64,000 nt of DNA from S34-282 sp034422075 (lineage in GTDB: Bacteria > Chloroflexota > Dehalococcoidia > Lucifugimonadales > Australimonadaceae), in assembly GCA_034422075.1 (NCBI GenBank), contig DAOUJX010000060.1, forward strand, positions 62,001-126,000, in the 5' to 3' direction. The first letter of the stretch is position 1; every line of letters begins with the position of its first letter. Below, in pieces: positions 52,215-61,332 of the stretch. A program made the translations under genes and the position numbers. The notes under the pieces were generated by a model. That model worked only from the letters and a program-made list of their open reading frames with translations, did no database searches and was not told the DNA's origin.

Positions 52215-52946
52215 CTACGCCTCCACCCAGGCGCGCACGTCCGCTAGCACGACATCAAGCGAGGCGGCGCTGAGGCGTCCCGTGTTGACGTTGCGCGGAC
52301 TCGGGTGGTACGCGGCAAAGAGCGCCGGTAGGCCCGGGCCAAGGTCGTAGCGGGCGCCGTGGCGAAAATCGTGGCGGTGGCGGGCTCCCGTGCGCTCGCT
52401 CATCGCGCGTAGGTAGCCGTCGAATGCCACGCGTCCGAACGCTACCACCGCCCGCGCATCTGGCAGCAGGCCCAGCTCTTCAACGAGGTAGGGGCGGCAC
52501 GTGCGCTGTTCCGCAGGCGTCGAGCGGTCTTGCGGCGGCACGCAGCGCACCACCGTCGTGAGGTACGCATCGATGAGCATCAATCTGTCGGTGCGGTGAC
52601 GCGACGTGGGCTGCGATGCGAATCCCGCGCGGTGCAGCGCCGCCGCAAGAAAGTCGGACGACTTATCACCGGTGAAGAGCCGCCCTGTACGGTTAGCCCC
52701 GTGCGCGGCGGGAGCAAGTCCGACGAGTAGGACGCGGCCCTGCGGGTCTCCGTGGCTTGGGACGGGCGCGCCCCAGTAGTCGTCATCGCGGTAGGCAGCG
52801 CGCTTCTGCTGCGCAACGAACTCGCGGTGCGCGACAAGGCGCGGACAAGCGCGGCATGCAACGATGCGCTGCATCAGCTGCCCAAGCGCCCCATCCAGCG
52901 GCCCCTCGTACAATTGCGATGTGGCGGCGGTGTTCATTGGATGCAT
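52215..52946 (-). CDS. Uracil-DNA glycosylase, family 5 (UdgB-like)
   Basis: Fe-S uracil-DNA glycosylase that removes uracil or hypoxanthine, 243 residues. CRACPRL supplies two cluster cysteines; later cysteines in RCVPP and RTCRPY complete the 4Fe-4S site. Motif A GLAPAAHGANRTGR lacks the polar catalytic Asp of family 4 (GEAPG), and motif B is HPSPRNVNTG, matching family 5. Start may be at 52946 or the ATG at 52937. Divergent from the CrtC-like lipoprotein. Confidence 0.9.
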   Translation of the reverse strand: MHPMNTAATSQLYEGPLDGALGQLMQRIVACRACPRLVAHREFVAQQKRAAYRDDDYWGAPVPSHGDPQGRVLLVGLAPAAHGANRTGRLFTGDKSSDFLAAALHRAGFASQPTSRHRTDRLMLIDAYLTTVVRCVPPQDRSTPAEQRTCRPYLVEELGLLPDARAVVAFGRVAFDGYLRAMSERTGARHRHDFRHGARYDLGPGLPALFAAYHPSPRNVNTGRLSAASLDVVLADVRAWVEA

Positions 52947-52966
52947 GATGCAACAAATGGGCGCGG

Positions 52967-52972
52967 TATAGT
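52967..52972 (+). promoter_or_regulatory. -10 box of the CrtC-like lipoprotein gene
   Basis: TATAGT ends 8 nt before ATG 52981, with no Shine-Dalgarno. The reverse complement (ACTATA) could also serve the divergent glycosylase gene. No -35 seen. Confidence 0.4.
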
Positions 52973-52980
52973 GACCGGGT

Positions 52981-54066
52981 ATGCGGATGCGGCGCTTTGG
53001 GGCTGGCCGGTGGCTTCTGCTTGGTGCAATGGGGCTGGCGGTGCTCGGCCTGGCAGCCGGTTGCGGCGGTGACCCTCCTCCATCGCCGCCGCCCCACGGC
53101 CTGCCGCCGCTTGCGCTGCCCGACGACGAGGCCCCTCACGACTTTCGGACGGAATGGTGGTATTTCAATCTCCATGCGGGCGAGGAGGGCGGATCGCGGC
53201 GCTTCGCGCTCCACTACGTCCTCTTCCAGGTGAGGGAGCAGGTTTCGGGGCGGACGCTCTATGTCGCGCAAGCCGGGCTGACGGAGGCCACCGGCGGCAC
53301 ACACCAGAAGGCGGAACGCTTCCGGACGACGGAGCAGCCGATCCCGGGGCGCGAGAACGGCTTCGACTTCACCATTGGAGATTGGCAATTTGCGGGCGAA
53401 GGCGGCGAGTCGTTCACCTTGCGCGGCGGCGTCGAGGGCTCACGCTTCGACCTCGATCTCACCGGCGGCGGCGTGCTGCTGCATGACGATGACGGCCTCG
53501 TCGATTTCAAGGAGGCGGGCGTCACGTACTACTTCTCGCGACCACGCCTCGGCGTGCGAGGGGTTGTCACGCTGCCGAGCGGCCCTGTCGACGTGAGCGG
53601 CCTTGCCTGGTACGACAAACAGTGGGGGGACTTCCAGCCCGTCGCCGTCTCGTGGGACTGGGCGAGCATACAGCTCGACGACGGGCGCAACCTGATGCTG
53701 ACGCGCCTGTTCGACGGGTCAGGCGCATCGATCGACGTCTATGGCACGCTCCAGCAGCGCGGCGGGCAGGTCGCGCGCCTTTCCGAGGACGACTTTTCAT
53801 TCGAGCCTGCTCCCGACTCGGCGTGGACCAGCCCCCATACCGGCGCCTCGTACGATGCGCGGTGGCGTGTGCGCGTTCCATCGGAGGACCTCGACGCCGA
53901 GCTTGTCCCCATCGCCGACGCGCTGGCATCGCAGGCCGAGTTCCGCTCCAACGCCTTGGGCGTCGTCTATTGGGAGGCGGGCGTCGACGTGCTCACATCC
54001 GACGGAGCACGCATCGGGCAGGGGTTCGTCGAGCTGGCAGGGCGGACGGGGTTGGTGGTGCGCTAG
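52981..54066 (+). CDS. CrtC/AttH-like lipocalin-fold lipoprotein
   Basis: A 361-residue exported lipoprotein (lipobox LAAGC, Cys28). It has the two-barrel fold of carotenoid 1,2-hydratase and AttH proteins: the N-terminal TEWWYFNLHA motif and the central WYDKQWGDFQ motif, which normally reads W.DH(Q/E)WG, are both visible. Some family members hydrate carotenoids; most bacterial AttH-like ones have no proven reaction. No carotenoid genes are adjacent. Its stop overlaps that of pyrD (CTAG). Confidence 0.83.
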   Translation: MRMRRFGAGRWLLLGAMGLAVLGLAAGCGGDPPPSPPPHGLPPLALPDDEAPHDFRTEWWYFNLHAGEEGGSRRFALHYVLFQVREQVSGRTLYVAQAGLTEATGGTHQKAERFRTTEQPIPGRENGFDFTIGDWQFAGEGGESFTLRGGVEGSRFDLDLTGGGVLLHDDDGLVDFKEAGVTYYFSRPRLGVRGVVTLPSGPVDVSGLAWYDKQWGDFQPVAVSWDWASIQLDDGRNLMLTRLFDGSGASIDVYGTLQQRGGQVARLSEDDFSFEPAPDSAWTSPHTGASYDARWRVRVPSEDLDAELVPIADALASQAEFRSNALGVVYWEAGVDVLTSDGARIGQGFVELAGRTGLVVR

Positions 54067-55070
54067 CTGCGCGCCAGCCCCTCGGCGATGTCTGCGACGA
54101 CGCGAGGGCCCTCATAGACGAGCGCGGTGTACAGTTGCACCGTGTCGGCGCCTGCGTCGAGCGCGGCGCGCGCATCGTCGGCGCTCGCTATGCCCCCGCA
54201 CGCGTTCAGCGCGAGGTCGGGGCCCAGCGCTTGGCGAACCTCCGGTAGCGCCGCAAGCAGCGATGCGAAGAGCGGACGCCCGCTCAGCCCGCCTGTGCCC
54301 ATGGCTAGATCCACATCCGGCTCGGGACGGGTGTTGGCGTAGGTCAGGCCGTCCGCGCCGGCCTCACGGCAGACGCGTACGAGTGCCAGCACGCCGTCGC
54401 GGGTCGCGTCGGACTCGAACGGTGGCAATTTGACGAACAGCGGCTTGGTGCGTCGCGCGTTGAGGATACCAAGCAACCGTCGCAACGCCTCCGGCTCCTG
54501 ATACTCGCGAACGCCTGCCGTATTGGGGGAACTCACGTTGAGCTCGAATCCATCCACCACGTCCTGCAGCCGGTCGATGCACGCCGCGGTGTCGTCGTCG
54601 CCCAGGGCCGCGATGCTTGCCAGCACGGGCGCGCCCGGCCCGGCTCGCGTCAGCCGCTGCCGCGCCTTTTCGACGCCGTCGTTCGGGAAGCCCATCGCGT
54701 TGAGCAGCGCGCCCTCTCGGGTGCGGCGCAGCAGGCGCGGGCGCGGATTGCCCTTGCGCGGCGCGCGCGTCACCGTCCCCACGGTCACATACCCGAAGCC
54801 CCAGTCGCGCAGGGACGCGACGTAGCGGCAGTTCTTGTCAAGACCGGCGGCAAGGCCGACGCGGTTGCGCAACGGGATATCCGCAATGCTGGCAGGCTGC
54901 GCGAACCGCTTCATGTCGAGGGCGAATGCATGCGCGCGCCACAGCGGCCGCACCGCGAAGGCGGCGTCGGCCCATTGCAGCGCACGCTCCGGCTGCAAAC
55001 CAAAGAGGAGCGGCCTCACGACCGCTCGATAGACAGGGATGCGGGTAACGCGCCTGAGTGCGCGGCGCAT
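54063..55070 (-). CDS. pyrD: Dihydroorotate dehydrogenase (quinone), class 2
   Basis: Oxidises dihydroorotate to orotate in pyrimidine synthesis, donating electrons to membrane quinone. 335 residues. The N-terminal amphipathic part (VYRAVVRPLLFGLQPERAL) and Ser as catalytic base (LNVSSPNT) mark class 2, where class 1 has Cys. FMN contacts include GLAAGLDKN and NACGGIASADDA. ATG 55070 overlaps the greA stop as TAATG. Works with pyrE at 62 kb. Confidence 0.95.
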   Translation of the reverse strand: MRRALRRVTRIPVYRAVVRPLLFGLQPERALQWADAAFAVRPLWRAHAFALDMKRFAQPASIADIPLRNRVGLAAGLDKNCRYVASLRDWGFGYVTVGTVTRAPRKGNPRPRLLRRTREGALLNAMGFPNDGVEKARQRLTRAGPGAPVLASIAALGDDDTAACIDRLQDVVDGFELNVSSPNTAGVREYQEPEALRRLLGILNARRTKPLFVKLPPFESDATRDGVLALVRVCREAGADGLTYANTRPEPDVDLAMGTGGLSGRPLFASLLAALPEVRQALGPDLALNACGGIASADDARAALDAGADTVQLYTALVYEGPRVVADIAEGLARS

Positions 55071-55876
55071 TACGCGTCGACCGACAATACGCGGTAGCGG
55101 CGCTCGCCTGCGGGCGTCTGTATCGTTGCCTCATCGCCCTTGCGCAGACCGACTATTGCTTTGCCGACGGGCGAGTCGGCAGACAGCTTACCGCCGAGGG
55201 GGTCGGACTCTGCGGCGCTCACAAGGGTGTATTCGAGGCGCTTGCCGCTGATGGTGTCCTCCAGGCCGACCTTGACACCAACTCGGATGCCCCCTGCCCT
55301 CTCCTCGCCATTCGGCGCGACGACAACTGCTAGGCGCAGCGTCTCTTCTAGGCTGCGAATGCGCGCCTCCGTCTGCCCTTGATGTTCGCGGGCGGCGTCG
55401 AGCGGCGAGTTTTCCGAGACGTCGCCGTTGGCGCGCGCGCTGCGTATGGCTTGGACGATTGAGCCGCGCTTGCCCTTCAGCGCCTCCAGCTCGGAGACAA
55501 GAGCGTCCCGGCCTTCTTGCGTTAGCTCGATGGCTTCGCGGTCGGTCGGCGGCGCGTCCAGCTTGGCGGTAGCAGCGGCGCGCGCTGCAGCCCGCGGTAT
55601 CTTCACGTGCGGCGCGAGCGAGTGGGTCAACTTGTACTGCTTCTTCAGGAAGGCGAGAAAGTCCTTGACCGGGGACAGCCGCGCATGGACATCGCCGCCC
55701 GCGCTCACTACCTCCTGCGCGTAGTCGGCAACCTGGGGTGGGAGGATGCCCTCGACGTTTCTATCCCTTCCGATGGCGCTGGCGAAGCGGTTGATTTCCT
55801 CTGCAGCGCGTCCCTCGACCTGCCTCTTCGTCGATGTCAGGTATCGCGTGAGCGCGTTGGACAGCGTAACGCTCAA
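55070..55876 (-). CDS. greA: GreA-family transcription elongation factor with extra N-terminal domain
   Basis: A 268-residue protein. Residues about 115-268 are a full GreA: the coiled-coil arm with tip acidic residues Asp152 and Glu155 (GDVSEN) that reactivate backtracked polymerase, then the FKBP-like globular domain. The first ~90 residues form an added helical domain whose pattern (LSNALTRYL, VKDFLAFLKKQY) recalls the core-binding SAM-like domain of tyrosine recombinases; an Ala-rich linker follows. Good promoter upstream and pyrD coupled downstream. The GreA part is sure; the N-terminal identity is tentative. Confidence 0.88.
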   Translation of the reverse strand: MSVTLSNALTRYLTSTKRQVEGRAAEEINRFASAIGRDRNVEGILPPQVADYAQEVVSAGGDVHARLSPVKDFLAFLKKQYKLTHSLAPHVKIPRAAARAAATAKLDAPPTDREAIELTQEGRDALVSELEALKGKRGSIVQAIRSARANGDVSENSPLDAAREHQGQTEARIRSLEETLRLAVVVAPNGEERAGGIRVGVKVGLEDTISGKRLEYTLVSAAESDPLGGKLSADSPVGKAIVGLRKGDEATIQTPAGERRYRVLSVDA

Positions 55877-55903
55877 ACCTGCGGCCCCTCCCTCATACAG
55901 CCG

Positions 55904-55932
55904 ATTCTAGGCAAGGCATGACGGCGCGTCAA
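55904..55932 (-). promoter_or_regulatory. Promoter of greA-pyrD
   Basis: TTGACG (55932-55927) and TAGAAT (55909-55904) with a 17-bp spacer on the minus strand, followed by GAGGGAGGGG as ribosome site. Confidence 0.7.
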
Positions 55933-55966
55933 CGAAGGGACGGGAGCTTCGTCCTAGCCCCCTCCC

Positions 55967-57484
55967 TTATCCCGCCAGATCCTCGGCGAGGCGGACGAGG
56001 GTGCGGACGGGAACGCCGGTGGCACCCTTGACGAGGTGGCCTTTGTCCTTCTCCGTCATGTTGGTGCCGGCGATGTCGAGGTGGCACCAGTCGGCGCCGT
56101 CGGCGAACTCCGCGATGAAGAGCGCCGCCGTGATGCTCCCCGCCGTCCGTCCGCCGGTGTTCTTCATGTCCGCCCAACTCGAGCGGATCAGCTCCTTGTA
56201 CTCGTCATGAAGCGGCAGCTGCCACATCTTCTCGCCCACCGCCCCCGACGCCGACAGCACCGCATCCACCAGCGATTGCGACGTGCCCATCACGCCCGTC
56301 GTCACGTTGCCAAGGGCGACAACCATTGCGCCGGTGAGCGTGGCGACGTCGACGACGCGCTTGGCGCCCTTTTCGGCGATGACGTAGGAAATGGCGTCGG
56401 CCAGAATCAGCCGCCCCTCAGCATCGGTGTTGTCCACCTCGATTGACTTGCCGTTCATCGCGACGACGATGTCACCCGGGCGCTGCGCGGTCCCGCTGGG
56501 CATGTTCTCGACGGCCGGCACGATGCCGAAAACGTTGATGCGCGGCTTCAGCCGCGCGATGGCCTGCATCGCGCCGATTATGGACGCGCCGCCCGACATG
56601 TCGCCCTTCATCGCGCCCATCCCCTGAGCCTGCTTGAGCGATATGCCGCCCGTGTCGAACGTGACGCCCTTGCCGACGATGGCGATGTTGTTGCCGGGGT
56701 GCTCGGGATCGCCGCGGTACTCCATGACGATGAGCTTCGGCTCATTGGCGCTGCCCTGAGCGACGCCGAGCAGCGCGCCCATCCCGCGCGACTCCATCTC
56801 TTCGCGGCCCAGCACGTCGACGCCAAGCCCTACCGTGGCGCACGTCTCCTCCGCGATGGCGGCCATGCGCGAAGGGCTCATGACGTTGGCCGGCTCGTTC
56901 ACCATGTCGCGGCAGAGGTTGACCGCCTCCGCCAGCATCGCACCGTGTGCGACGCCGTCCTGGAGCGCCTCCAACTTGGCGCTGTCCTGCTCCACGATGG
57001 TCAACGCCTCCAGCTGCTTGCCGTCGTCGTCGCCGTTGCTCCTCGACTTGTACTGGGCGAATTCGTAGAGGCCGAGGTGCGTGCCCTCGGCAACTGCCGC
57101 CCCCGACTCCCAGGGCGAGAGGCCGCCAATGCCGGCGCCGTGGGCGAGCGTGGCTGCGCTCTTCACCCCGATGCGCCGCAGGTAACGCGCAAGGCCGCCG
57201 GAGACGGAGCGTGCGGCAAGCGCGTCGAACCGCTCGCGCTTGCCAAGCCCTGCGACGACTACGCGTTTGGCTGGCAATCGTCCGTTGGTGTGGATGCGCG
57301 CGAACTGCCCCTCCTTCCCCGTGATCTCGCCATCGGCGATGAGCGCGCGCACCGCACCGTCTAGCGCTGCGTCGACCGCGCCCGTGCCGCCGTCCGGCTC
57401 CGTCACGCCCTCGAACAGGTTGACGACGATGGCATCTGCGTGCGCCTCGGTAATGTCTCCGCTAGTCACCTCGATAGTGGTCAT
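55967..57484 (-). CDS. pepA: Leucyl aminopeptidase (M17)
   Basis: Cytosolic hexameric di-metal aminopeptidase, 505 residues. The C-terminal catalytic domain shows VGKGVTFDTGG (metal Lys/Asp), MKGDMSGGA and the signature NTDAEGRL; ATLTGAMVVALGNVTTG (abridged) follows. The N-terminal macro-like domain spans about 1-170. TAAGGAG is placed before ATG 57484. The E. coli homologue also binds DNA at cer sites, but nothing here tests that. Confidence 0.95.
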   Translation of the reverse strand: MTTIEVTSGDITEAHADAIVVNLFEGVTEPDGGTGAVDAALDGAVRALIADGEITGKEGQFARIHTNGRLPAKRVVVAGLGKRERFDALAARSVSGGLARYLRRIGVKSAATLAHGAGIGGLSPWESGAAVAEGTHLGLYEFAQYKSRSNGDDDGKQLEALTIVEQDSAKLEALQDGVAHGAMLAEAVNLCRDMVNEPANVMSPSRMAAIAEETCATVGLGVDVLGREEMESRGMGALLGVAQGSANEPKLIVMEYRGDPEHPGNNIAIVGKGVTFDTGGISLKQAQGMGAMKGDMSGGASIIGAMQAIARLKPRINVFGIVPAVENMPSGTAQRPGDIVVAMNGKSIEVDNTDAEGRLILADAISYVIAEKGAKRVVDVATLTGAMVVALGNVTTGVMGTSQSLVDAVLSASGAVGEKMWQLPLHDEYKELIRSSWADMKNTGGRTAGSITAALFIAEFADGADWCHLDIAGTNMTEKDKGHLVKGATGVPVRTLVRLAEDLAG

Positions 57485-57544
57485 GGCTCGCGCTCCTTAG
57501 TCCCGGTGTACGAGGCGGAGTGTCGCACAAGCGGCCTACCGCCG

Positions 57545-58414
57545 CTACGGGGTGTCCAAGGGGTGCAGGGCGCAACCAACGAGGCCCGGGCCGGTGTGGG
57601 CGCCTATGACGGGGGTGAAGTCGCTTACGAAGAGCTCCGCAGGGGAGAGGTCGCGCTCCAAGCGTTCGGCCATCGCCGCGGCGTCCGCGGGCGCGTTGGC
57701 GTGAGCGACAGCGATGCGCGCATCGCGCCCCTCCAGTCGTTCGCCGACCAGCGCCGCAACGCGTTCCGTGGCACGCGCCTTGCTGCGCGGACGTTCGATG
57801 GCGCCGATGCGGCCGGCGCGCAGCTCCAGCACAGGCTTGAAGTTGAGCAGGTTGCCAATCCACCAGCCTGCGCGGGGCAGCCGCCCACCCCTCCACAGGT
57901 AATAGAGCGTGTCGAAGTAGCCGACGAACCACGTGTCCTCGATGCGGCGGCGCACGACCCCCATCACGTCGTCGAGCGATGCTCCGTTCGCGGCGGCACG
58001 CGCCGCTTCGAGCGCGACCAGCCCCTCCGCAGTGCCTGCCATCCGGCTATCGACGACGCTAACCACGGCTTTCGGCATCTCGTGCTTCGCCGCTTCCTGC
58101 GCGACCAGCGCGGTCCGGTGCGCCGCGCTCAACTCGCTTGACAACGTCAAACAGACAATCGTCTCGGCGTGCGCTGCCGCTTCACGGTAGGCTTCCAAGA
58201 AGGCTCCTGCCCGTGGAGAGGAGGTGGTCGGTAGGGGCTCGCCTTGCGCCTGGAGCGCGTAGAAATCCCCCGGCGTGATGTCGCGCCCGTCGTAGTAGAC
58301 GTCCTGCCCGTGGTGTATCTCGAACGGGACGATGTAGAGCGGGAGGCCGTCGACTAGCGTGGCTGGAAGCGACGTCGTGGAATCGGCGACGATGGCGATG
58401 GGGCCGCCAGGCAT
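57545..58414 (-). CDS. DegV-family fatty-acid-binding protein
   Basis: A 289-residue protein of the DegV/FakB group that binds a fatty acid for presentation to a kinase. VADSTTSLP near the N-terminus, TTSSPRAGAF and the C-terminal GAHTGPGLVG are the typical lipid-binding motifs. A DAK-type kinase (FakA) is not nearby. It follows the HAAS membrane protein by 3 bp on the same strand, so it may share its regulation by PadR. Confidence 0.9.
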   Translation of the reverse strand: MPGGPIAIVADSTTSLPATLVDGLPLYIVPFEIHHGQDVYYDGRDITPGDFYALQAQGEPLPTTSSPRAGAFLEAYREAAAHAETIVCLTLSSELSAAHRTALVAQEAAKHEMPKAVVSVVDSRMAGTAEGLVALEAARAAANGASLDDVMGVVRRRIEDTWFVGYFDTLYYLWRGGRLPRAGWWIGNLLNFKPVLELRAGRIGAIERPRSKARATERVAALVGERLEGRDARIAVAHANAPADAAAMAERLERDLSPAELFVSDFTPVIGAHTGPGLVGCALHPLDTP

Positions 58415-58417
58415 CGG

Positions 58418-59389
58418 CTAGGAGGTCGCGTCTCGGCGCCTCAACCGCAGGCTCGCCCGATCCACAGGGTCGAGCAGTACGGGGCTCACTAAGAGCACCG
58501 CGGTCAGCACAATCGCACCGACCACCGTCGCAAGATCCGCCGCCGCGTGGTACTTCAGCGTAGCGACTGCAGCAAGCGGCGGGACGAGGGCGAGGATGAG
58601 GACTAGCCTCCATGAGCGCCGCCCAATACGCATGAAGAGCGCGGTGAAGCCTGCGAGCGCCAGAAACACCATCGCCGTCACCGTGTCCATCTCCAGTGCG
58701 CGCACGCGGTCGGGGATCAGGACGCCTCCCTGCCAGTGGAGCATGAAGAGCCAGGCGGACAAGAACGGCAACGGCAGGCTCGCCAGCGATATCGCCAGCC
58801 AGTCGTACGAGAGCGTGCGCCGGGCAATCGTCAGGATGATGATCGTTGCGACGGGGATCCACATCGCCACGGCGACGTACATTGCCAGCGACAGCGGTGG
58901 CGTCCCGCCGCTGACGAACGCCCATGCCCCATAGCCGACCACCACGGCAGCAACCACCCACGTCATCGCTGGCAGAACGAGCGCATAGCCCAACCATGGG
59001 GCCGTCCAGTTCGGCAACCCGCGCCTCCAGGCTGCGGTCGCCGTCGCAACGGCTATGGAGACGGCAACCGCCACCCAGAACAGCTCCACCCACAGGTGGA
59101 AGCGGAACATGGCGGCGATGCCGATGTGCGGGAGGACGGCGAATAGCGTGTCGCGCCCTTGCGTCGTCGCGTGAACCGAGTAGTAGGCTTGTGCGATTTC
59201 GCGCGGGTCACCGAAGTCAGCTAGCGCCTGGTGCTCGGCGGCCTCAGCGGGAACCCCCTCGTGGGCAAGCTCGCGCGTGCGCTCTTCGAGGTGGCCGTAT
59301 GCCTCGTACAGCACGTCGGAGCGCGTCCGGGGGTTGACGTGCAGTGACCCCCACAGCGCTGCGAAATACCTGAAGGTCGCGTCGCCCAT
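58418..59389 (-). CDS. HAAS-type multi-pass membrane protein
   Basis: A 323-residue protein. The first ~75 residues are helical and soluble, with the permease-prefix/HAAS-like pattern (RSDVLYEAYGHLEERTRE, then EALADFGDP-type end, here HQALADFGDPREIAQAY abridged). About seven hydrophobic helices follow (100-305). HAAS proteins are typically encoded beside PadR regulators and are thought to sense envelope or drug stress. The PadR gene is 7 bp upstream, so this is a sensor/effector pair. The final function is unknown. Confidence 0.75.
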   Translation of the reverse strand: MGDATFRYFAALWGSLHVNPRTRSDVLYEAYGHLEERTRELAHEGVPAEAAEHQALADFGDPREIAQAYYSVHATTQGRDTLFAVLPHIGIAAMFRFHLWVELFWVAVAVSIAVATATAAWRRGLPNWTAPWLGYALVLPAMTWVVAAVVVGYGAWAFVSGGTPPLSLAMYVAVAMWIPVATIIILTIARRTLSYDWLAISLASLPLPFLSAWLFMLHWQGGVLIPDRVRALEMDTVTAMVFLALAGFTALFMRIGRRSWRLVLILALVPPLAAVATLKYHAAADLATVVGAIVLTAVLLVSPVLLDPVDRASLRLRRRDATS

Positions 59390-59396
59390 GGCCCCT

Positions 59397-59726
59397 CTAC
59401 GAGCCCGGCTCCATAACCAGGCTCACCGCCTTCGAGAACGACTGCCACTCCCGGTGCCTTGCCTCAAGCGCACGCTTACCAGCCGCCGTAATGGCGTAGT
59501 AGCGCCGCTGCTGCCCCGTCGCGGAGTCTGCCCAGCTGCCGACGACGAGCTTCGCCTTCTCCAGCCGGTGAAGAGCCGGGTACAGGGTGCCCTCCTTGAA
59601 GCGGAAGTAGCCCTCTGAGCGCCGCTCCATCTCCCTGACGATCTGGTAGCCGTACATTGCCTCGCCGTCCAGCAAGGCAAGCAGGAGCGCCTCCGTACTC
59701 CCCTTCAGCAACTCGTTCTGGTACAC
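59397..59726 (-). CDS. PadR-family transcriptional regulator
   Basis: A 109-residue winged-helix repressor. The conserved LLLALLDGEAMYGYQIVREM and FKEGTLYPALHRLEKAKLV blocks (abridged) define the DNA-binding domain; the short C-terminal helix mediates dimerisation. GTG 59726 with GAGGAG upstream is chosen; the longer in-frame region is non-homologous. It heads an operon with the HAAS protein and degV. A palindrome in front of it is a likely autoregulatory site. Confidence 0.92.
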   Translation of the reverse strand: MYQNELLKGSTEALLLALLDGEAMYGYQIVREMERRSEGYFRFKEGTLYPALHRLEKAKLVVGSWADSATGQQRRYYAITAAGKRALEARHREWQSFSKAVSLVMEPGS

Positions 59727-59754
59727 GCGTTCTCCTCGCCCGAACCCCAGCGTC

Positions 59755-59769
59755 TGTCGCGACAATTGT
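59755..59769. promoter_or_regulatory. Candidate PadR operator
   Basis: Two overlapping perfect palindromes, TGTCGCGACA (59755-59764) and ACAATTGT (59762-59769), about 30 bp before the padR GTG. PadR sites commonly have TGT/ACA dyads, but the spacing here is shorter than the classic form. The remaining ~210 bp up to obg shows only a -10-like TACCCT (59946-59951). Confidence 0.45.
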
Positions 59770-59981
59770 GCGTCGCCGCAGGCCTGCACGTCAACCTCCA
59801 CGGCTACCACCTTCGTGTCCACGCACAATGACGGGAGGGTCCGGCAAACTCCCAACGACAATTCCCACGCGTCCTTAGCAGATGAACATGCAGCCCGTGC
59901 AGACCGAGCCCTCCTTTTCAACACCCTCTTTCCCCGTCCGTGCGCTACCCTACTCTTACTACTCCTTCACTCAAGCAGAGG

Positions 59982-61247
59982 ATGCTAGATATCAAAGAAA
60001 TAGAAGTGCGAGGCGGGGAGGGTGGCCGCGGCACCGTCTCGTTCCTGCGTGAGAAGTTCCGCCCGAAGGGGGGACCGGATGGCGGTGATGGCGGCGGTGG
60101 GGGTGATGTGACTGTTGTCGCTCGGGCCTCGCGCAGGACGCTGGGCCACCTTGCTCGAACGGGGAGGGTCGGCGCTGCACCGGGCGGTGATGGCGGCAAG
60201 CGCCAGCGAAAGGGTAGGCGCGGGGCCTCCGCCACCATTGAGGCCCCTGTCGGCACCGTCGTGTGGGAAGTGGTCGAAGGCGAACGGCGTCGCGTGGCCG
60301 ATCTGACTTGGGATGGAGCAGCGGTGTGCGTCGCCCACGGCGGTGGGGCGGGGCGGGGGAATGTCCGCTTCGCGACGCCGTCGAACCAGGAGCCGCGCTT
60401 GGCGGAGATGGGGGAACCTGGCGAAGGGCGCCGTATCCTGCTGGAAGTGAAGCTGTTGGCCGATGTCGCAATCGTCGGAGCTCCGAATGCGGGGAAGTCG
60501 ACGCTTCTGGCGGCCGTCTCACGGGCGAAACCGCGCGTCGCCGAATTCCCCTTCACGACGCTGGAACCCGTGCTGGGCGTTGTCGAGCGGCATGGGCGCG
60601 CGCTGGTGCTGATGGACGTGCCTGGCCTCATTGAGGGTGCTCACGCGGGGCGGGGCCTAGGCTTGGAGTTCCTTCGACACGTCGAGCGAGCGCGTGCGGT
60701 CATTCACCTGATCGGCGGGCTCGCGCCGGACCTGGCGGCGGAGTTTGCGGGTGTGCGCGCGGAGGTAGAGGCGTACGGCGGCGGGCTCGGCGCGAAGCCG
60801 TACGTAGCGGTGGTCAACAGGGCTGATATACCCGAGGTGCGCGGCGCGGTCGATGCGCAGTGCGCGCACCTCGCGGAGGCCGCCGGCCACGCCCCGATGC
60901 TGATCTCTGCGGCAACGGGCGAGGGCTTGGAGAGCCTTCTAGAGAGACTGTTCCTGCTCGTGCCAGAGATGCGCCAACCGGAGCGCCCACCCCTGGAACC
61001 GCCATTGCCTGCGCCGCGCCCGCCTCGTGTTGCTCCGCGCGTCTCGCGCAATGAGGATGGGGAGTACGTACTGGACTACTGGCCAATAGAGCGCATCGTC
61101 GCGGCCGTCGGCATGGACGACTGGCAGACCCGGATGCAACTGCATGATGAGATGGCGCGCGCAGGCGTCCTCTCCGCGCTGGAGGCCGCAGGAGTGGAAA
61201 TGGGCGACACCGTCCGCATCGGCGCATCGGAACTGGAGTGGGGGTAG
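59982..61247 (+). CDS. obg: GTPase Obg/CgtA
   Basis: Ribosome-associated GTPase for 50S maturation and stress control, 421 residues. Glycine-rich Obg fold (about 1-155, KGGPDGGDGGGGGDV), G1 GAPNAGKST, G3 DVPGLIEGA, G4 NRAD (Arg in place of the usual Lys), and a C-terminal OCT domain from about 350. ATG 59982 has AGAGG just before it; an earlier in-frame GTG adds a non-conserved tail. Heads the obg-nadD-pyrE run; the usual rplU-rpmA neighbours are absent. Confidence 0.95.
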   Translation: MLDIKEIEVRGGEGGRGTVSFLREKFRPKGGPDGGDGGGGGDVTVVARASRRTLGHLARTGRVGAAPGGDGGKRQRKGRRGASATIEAPVGTVVWEVVEGERRRVADLTWDGAAVCVAHGGGAGRGNVRFATPSNQEPRLAEMGEPGEGRRILLEVKLLADVAIVGAPNAGKSTLLAAVSRAKPRVAEFPFTTLEPVLGVVERHGRALVLMDVPGLIEGAHAGRGLGLEFLRHVERARAVIHLIGGLAPDLAAEFAGVRAEVEAYGGGLGAKPYVAVVNRADIPEVRGAVDAQCAHLAEAAGHAPMLISAATGEGLESLLERLFLLVPEMRQPERPPLEPPLPAPRPPRVAPRVSRNEDGEYVLDYWPIERIVAAVGMDDWQTRMQLHDEMARAGVLSALEAAGVEMGDTVRIGASELEWG

Positions 61248-61332
61248 AGTAGCTCCTGTAGCGCCAGTCCCACACTTGGCCAGCGAAAGAGCCCTGTCGT
61301 ATACGATGGGCAGCGGAGGTGGCGAGGCGTCG

